From Desulfobacillus sp041396245 (GTDB taxonomy: Bacteria; Pseudomonadota; Gammaproteobacteria; Burkholderiales; Rhodocyclaceae), in assembly GCA_041396245.1 (NCBI GenBank), contig JAWKYW010000003.1:228072-292071 (forward strand): a DNA stretch of 64,000 nt, read 5' to 3'. A program made the translations under genes and the position numbers. The notes beneath the pieces were generated by a model. It made no database searches and was not told the DNA's origin. It worked only from the letters and a program-made list of their open reading frames with translations. Below are positions 60,238 to 64,000 of the stretch, piece after piece; position 1 is the stretch's first letter; every line of letters starts with the position of its first letter.

Positions 60238-61800
60238 ATGAAAAAAGGCAAGACCACTAGCGCTGACAACGAATTGGAAAAGAACATCGACAGAACGATC
60301 GACGAAATCGGTCCCGGTATCGTCGAAGAAAACCAGATCGTCGCCGAGCGACGCGAGAAGCTGGCGAAGCTGCGCGCCGGGGGCGTCGCCTTTCCCAACG
60401 ACTTCCAGCGCGAGAATACCGCCGAGAAGCTCGACGAGCTCTACGGCGAGAAAAGCCGCGAGGCGCTGGAGGCCGAGCCGGTCGACGTCTGCGTCGCCGG
60501 CCGCATCATGCTGAAGCGCGTCATGGGCAAGGCCTCCTTCGCCACGATCCAGGACCTCTCCGGCCGCATCCAGCTCTACGTCAGCAACGACGGCACGGGC
60601 GAGGCGGTGCACAGTGCCTTCAAGCACTGGGACATCGGCGACATCGTCGGCGCGCGCGGCACGCTGTTCAAGACCAAGACCGGCGAGCTGACCATCAACG
60701 TCTCCGAGCTGCGCCTGCTGACCAAGTCGCTGCGGCCGCTGCCGGAAAAATTCCACGGCCTCACCGACACCGAGCAGAAGGTGCGGAGCCGCCACCTCGA
60801 TCTCATCACCAACGAGCGCACGCGCTGGGTCTTCGCCGCCCGCTCGCGCCTGACGCAGTCGATTCGCGCCTACATGATCCACCACGGCTTCCTCGAGGTG
60901 GAAACGCCGATGATGCACCCCATCCCCGGCGGCGCCTCGGCGCGCCCCTTCAAGACCCACCACAACGCGCTCGACATGGAGCTGTTCCTGCGCATCGCGC
61001 CGGAGCTCTACCTCAAGCGCCTGGTGGTCGGCGGCTTCGAGAAGGTGTTCGAGATCAACCGCAACTTCCGCAACGAAGGCATCTCGACCCGCCACAACCC
61101 CGAGTTCACCATGATGGAGTTCTACGAGGCCTACTCGGACTACAGGCTTCTCATGAACTTCACCGAAGGCCTGCTGCGCCATGCCGCGCGCGAGGCGCTC
61201 GGCACCGAGATCTTTGAGTACCAGGGCCGCACGCTGGATTTCGCCAAGCCCTTCGCCCGCATGACGGCGGTGGAAGCGATCCACAAGCACCATCCCGGCT
61301 TCTCGCTCGACCAGCTCAACGACATCGCCTGGCTGAAGACCAGGCTGAAGGATCTGCATATCGAGCCGAAGCACGGCGCCACGCTCGGCGAGCTGCAGCT
61401 CACGCTGTTCGAAGAGACCACCGAGAGCGAACTGTTCGAGCCGACCTACATCGTCGACTGGCCGGCCGAAGCGAGCCCGCTGGCCCGCCGCAGCGACAGC
61501 AACCCGGAGATCGCCGAGCGCTTCGAGCTCTACATCGCCGGCCGCGAGATCGCCAACGGCTTCTCCGAATTGAACGATCCGGAAGACCAGGCGGCGCGCT
61601 TCCTCGAGCAGGCCAGGGCCAAGGAGGCCGGCGACGAGGAGGCCATGTACTATGATGCGGATTATGTCCGTGCGCTGGAATACGGCCTGCCGCCGACCGC
61701 CGGCTGCGGCGTCGGCATCGACCGGCTGGTGATGCTGCTCACCGACAGCGCCAGCATCCGCGACGTGATCCTGTTCCCGCAGTTGCGGCAGGAAGTGTAA
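60238..61800 (+). CDS. lysS: lysyl-tRNA synthetase (class II)
   Basis: Charges tRNA-Lys. 520 aa. An N-terminal extension of ~40 charged residues precedes the OB anticodon-binding domain (CVAGRIMLKRVMGKASFATI). Class II motif 2 is FRNEGISTRHNPEFTMMEFY and motif 3 is GCGVGIDRLVMLLT near the C-terminus. I chose the ATG at 60238, 7 bp after AGGAG; an ATG at 60232 is too close to that site. Confidence 0.96.
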   Translation: MKKGKTTSADNELEKNIDRTIDEIGPGIVEENQIVAERREKLAKLRAGGVAFPNDFQRENTAEKLDELYGEKSREALEAEPVDVCVAGRIMLKRVMGKASFATIQDLSGRIQLYVSNDGTGEAVHSAFKHWDIGDIVGARGTLFKTKTGELTINVSELRLLTKSLRPLPEKFHGLTDTEQKVRSRHLDLITNERTRWVFAARSRLTQSIRAYMIHHGFLEVETPMMHPIPGGASARPFKTHHNALDMELFLRIAPELYLKRLVVGGFEKVFEINRNFRNEGISTRHNPEFTMMEFYEAYSDYRLLMNFTEGLLRHAAREALGTEIFEYQGRTLDFAKPFARMTAVEAIHKHHPGFSLDQLNDIAWLKTRLKDLHIEPKHGATLGELQLTLFEETTESELFEPTYIVDWPAEASPLARRSDSNPEIAERFELYIAGREIANGFSELNDPEDQAARFLEQARAKEAGDEEAMYYDADYVRALEYGLPPTAGCGVGIDRLVMLLTDSASIRDVILFPQLRQEV

Positions 61801-61866
61801 GGAATTGTTTCCGCGTCAGCCGATAGCCCGCCGGCGCGTTATTTCCGCTGAAGACCAACCCGTAAC

Positions 61867-61947
61867 GTAGGTCGGCCTTCAGGCCGACGACAGAAGGTAG
61901 TCCCTGTGGGACAGCAGCCGCCGCAGTCGGGCTGAAGCACGACCTAC
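61867..61947. repeat. REP-A inverted pair 9
   Basis: Arms 61867-61888 and 61926-61947 (one mismatch, GAAGCAC for GAAGCCC), between lysS and the glycine-zipper gene. Confidence 0.85.
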
Positions 61948-61967
61948 GAACCACTTAGGAGACCAGC

Positions 61968-62633
61968 ATGGAAGCCCAAGCCACAGGCAACAAACTGCAC
62001 CCCGTCCTCTGGGCCGCCGCCGTCGCGGTGATCGTGCTCTCGGCAGCCGGGGTCGCCGCCATCTTCGGGGTCATACCGACCGTCGGCAGTTCCTCGAAGC
62101 AGGCCGAGTCCATCACCGCCGCCGAGCCGGCACCGACTTCTGCCGCCGCTCCGGCTGTCCCCGCCAAGCCTGCCGAACAGGCCTCGCCGGCCCCGGCCAG
62201 GAAGGTTGCCACCGCCAAGCCGGCGGTTTCCAGGCCCGCGCAAAAGACCGCGGCCCAGCCTGCGCAGGTTGCCGCCAAGCCCGCACCGGCGCCTGCGGTC
62301 TGCATCAACTGCGGCACCATCGAATCGGTAGTGGAAAAGACGCAGAAAGGCCAGGGCACCGGCATCGGCGCCGTCGCCGGCGGTGTCGCCGGTGCCGTCC
62401 TCGGCAGCCAGATCGGCAAGGGCAGCGGCAAGACCGCCGCCACCGTGCTCGGCGCCGCCGGCGGCGCCGTCGCCGGACACCAGACCGAGCGCTATGTCCG
62501 CAGGACGGCGAAGTGGGAGATCATCGTGCGCATGGATGACGGCACGGCCCGCGAATTCGACCTCTCGACCCAGCCCGTCTGGCGCGCCGGCGACAAGGTG
62601 AAAGTCGAAAACAACATCATCATGGCGCGTTGA
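61968..62633 (+). CDS. glycine-zipper 2TM envelope protein
   Basis: 221 aa, SlyB/OmpA-linker-like. One N-terminal membrane anchor (VLWAAAVAVIVLSAAGVAAIFGVI) is followed by a ~80-residue Ala/Pro/Lys-rich stalk. The glycine zipper GIGAVAGGVAGAVLGSQIGKGSGK and AATVLGAAGGAVAGHQTE (about residues 124-167) then leads to a small beta domain ending KVKVENNIIMAR. VCINCG precedes the zipper. AGGAG lies 9 bp before the ATG. Likely a structural protein of the cell envelope. Confidence 0.85.
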   Translation: MEAQATGNKLHPVLWAAAVAVIVLSAAGVAAIFGVIPTVGSSSKQAESITAAEPAPTSAAAPAVPAKPAEQASPAPARKVATAKPAVSRPAQKTAAQPAQVAAKPAPAPAVCINCGTIESVVEKTQKGQGTGIGAVAGGVAGAVLGSQIGKGSGKTAATVLGAAGGAVAGHQTERYVRRTAKWEIIVRMDDGTAREFDLSTQPVWRAGDKVKVENNIIMAR

Positions 62634-64000
62634 TTCCGGCGCCGATCCTGCCGGCCACGCCGTCCTTCCGGGACGGCGCCGTTTACAGCGAATCGTACGG
62701 CGACACCTACTGGTCGCTCGCTGGCGGACTCGACGAGACCCGCCATGTCTTTCTCTCCGGCAACGATCTCCCCGCGCGCTGGCAGGCGCGCAATCGCTTC
62801 ACCCTCCTCGAAACCGGCTTCGGCACCGGGCTGAATTTCCTCTGCGCCTGGCGCAGCTTCCGCGAGACGGCACCGGCCGGCGCACGGCTGCACTACCTCT
62901 CGGTCGACAAGCACCCTCTCCGCCGCGAAGATCTGCAGCGCCTATACGGCCAGTGGCCGGAACTGGCACCGCTCGGTGCCGCCCTGCTGGAACGCTACCC
63001 CCCGCTCATCCAGGGCTTCCATCGCCTGCATCTGGATGGCGGCCGCGTCACGCTGACGCTGCTGTGGGGCGAGGCGGCGGAGATGCTGGCGCAGGTCGAG
63101 GCACGCATCGACGCCTTCTTCCTCGACGGCTTCGCACCCTCGCGCAATCCCGACATGTGGAGCGAAGCGCTCTTCGCGCAGCTGGGAAGGCTGGCCGCGC
63201 CGGGCGCCACCTTCGCCACCTATAGCGCCGCCGGAAAAGTCAGTCGCGGCATGACGGCGTCCGGCTTCGCCGTCGAGAAGAAAGCGGGCTTCGGCCGCAA
63301 GCGCGAGATGCTCTGCGGCCGCTTCGCCGGCATGACGCAGTCGGAAACCGGCAGGGTTCGCCGCGCCATGGTGATCGGCGGCGGCATTGCCGGCTGCCTC
63401 GTCGCCGAGCGCCTCGCTGCGCGCGGCTGGGCCGTCGACCTCATCGAGCGGCGCGACGGCCTGGCGCGCGAGACCTCGGGCAACCCGGCCGGCGTGCTGC
63501 AGCCGGTGCCTTCCGCCGACGGCAATCGCCTGTCGCGCCTGACCCTGGCCGGTTTCCATTACGCCCTGCGGCGATTGCAGGAATTTTCTTCCGACCCGAA
63601 GCTGATCTGGCAGCAATGCGGCGTGCTGCGCCTGGCGCGCAGCGAGCGCCAGGCAGAGCGCCAGCGGCGCATCGCCGAATCCGGCCTGCTGCCGCCCGAG
63701 GTGCTGCGCTGGATGGATATCGAGGAAGCCTCGGACATCGCCGGCTGGCGCGTGCCGGCGCCGGGCTGGTGGTTCCCGCAGGGCTGCTGGGTGCATCCGC
63801 CGGCGCTGTGCGACGCGGCGCTGCGCGCCGCGGGCAACCCGGTGCGGCTGCACGCGCAGCGCGAAGTCGCCGATCTGCGGCGCACCGAGCGGGGTTGGCG
63901 CGCCATGGACGCCGCGGGCGAGGTCATCGCCGAGGCGCCCGTCGCGATCCTCGCCAACGGCCATCTGGCGCGGCGTTTCGCCGTGTCGTCCGCGCTGCCG
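62630..64000 (+). CDS. mnmC: MnmC, bifunctional tRNA 5-methylaminomethyl-2-thiouridine enzyme (3' end beyond window)
   Basis: Final steps of mnm5s2U34 synthesis in tRNA. The N-terminal methyltransferase has the SAM-binding LLETGFGTGLNFLCAW and DAFFLDGFAPSRNPDMW; the FAD-dependent demodifying domain begins RRAMVIGGGIAGCLVAERLAARG (about residue 243). The start is a TTG that overlaps the upstream stop (TTGA); there is no ATG in a suitable place. 457 codons are visible and the frame is open at the edge. An antisense S23 copy at 63236-63258 encodes KVSRGMTA. Confidence 0.92.
   Translation, partial: MIPAPILPATPSFRDGAVYSESYGDTYWSLAGGLDETRHVFLSGNDLPARWQARNRFTLLETGFGTGLNFLCAWRSFRETAPAGARLHYLSVDKHPLRREDLQRLYGQWPELAPLGAALLERYPPLIQGFHRLHLDGGRVTLTLLWGEAAEMLAQVEARIDAFFLDGFAPSRNPDMWSEALFAQLGRLAAPGATFATYSAAGKVSRGMTASGFAVEKKAGFGRKREMLCGRFAGMTQSETGRVRRAMVIGGGIAGCLVAERLAARGWAVDLIERRDGLARETSGNPAGVLQPVPSADGNRLSRLTLAGFHYALRRLQEFSSDPKLIWQQCGVLRLARSERQAERQRRIAESGLLPPEVLRWMDIEEASDIAGWRVPAPGWWFPQGCWVHPPALCDAALRAAGNPVRLHAQREVADLRRTERGWRAMDAAGEVIAEAPVAILANGHLARRFAVSSALP
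63236..63258 (-). repeat. S23 motif copy inside mnmC
   Basis: AAAGTCAGT at 63236-63244 and ACGGC at 63254-63258; antisense to mnmC. Confidence 0.65.

Overview
The window is G+C-rich DNA (roughly two thirds G+C by eye) from a betaproteobacterium, most likely Rhodocyclales (Azoarcus/Thauera/Sterolibacterium-like). The evidence is a complete boxABC aerobic benzoyl-CoA pathway core with a BoxR regulator, a KorAB-type 2-oxoacid oxidoreductase of the kind described in denitrifying aromatic degraders, and the RpfE-recJ-prfB-lysS gene order. There are no rRNA genes, CRISPR arrays, transposases or integrases, and I recognised no tRNA gene. Both window edges cut a gene: an acyl-CoA synthetase on the left and mnmC on the right.

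Layout. 1-5141 (minus strand): acyl-CoA synthetase, then a four-gene Mla/MCE lipid transporter. 5262-9012: divergent ppx and ppk, with a PhoB-box-like repeat ahead of ppk. 9026-11888: small unknown gene and relA. 12031-17694 (minus): four-gene kor operon behind what looks like a class II FNR promoter. 17764-23092: EamA transporter, DUF4124 protein, OsmC, mtfA, flavodoxin-like protein, a 187-bp MITE, a small metallopeptidase-like gene, and exported MsrB and MsrA. 23100-29150: accessory stretch with a secreted CHAT-domain protein, a frameshifted SDR gene, a GNAT, a PIN-toxin module and hicBA. 29151-44946: benzoate island. Branched-chain-type ABC transporter, two-component system, benzoate-CoA ligase and a DUF4863 gene lie on the minus strand; boxR-boxC-boxB-boxA lie on the plus strand. 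The two halves diverge from a region with TGCA motifs. 45129-56682: oxidoreductases, a hydrolase, a DUF411 protein, comEC, a DUF2062 protein, lolDC, an RpfE-type protein and recJ. 56683-58392: a low-G+C insertion with one membrane-protein gene. 58416-64000: small membrane protein, prfB (programmed frameshift), an orphan antitoxin, lysS, a glycine-zipper protein and mnmC.

What stands out is the repeat structure. (i) A 23-bp motif, GCCGY-N9-RCTGACTTT, here called S23, occurs 16 times in exact form and at least 4 more times with mismatches. It lies both between genes and inside core genes, where it brings codons (ACT, TTG) that look unusual for this G+C-rich genome. Its distribution resembles that of DNA uptake sequences or of a REP family. 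(ii) Nine head-to-head REP pairs of the GTAG-plus-palindrome type (here REP-A), all between genes. (iii) Two places where accessory DNA sits against a gene 3' end that is duplicated on the far side: the PIN-toxin and hicBA modules beside an alpha/beta hydrolase gene (three copies of the 3' end), and the membrane-protein insertion beside recJ (two copies). No recombinase is visible at either.

Metabolic reading: benzoate enters by the Liv-type transporter, is activated by the CoA ligase, is epoxidised by BoxBA and ring-opened by BoxC. BoxD and the beta-oxidation enzymes are not in the window. The kor operon would supply low-potential electrons or NADPH under anoxia, which fits the FNR site.
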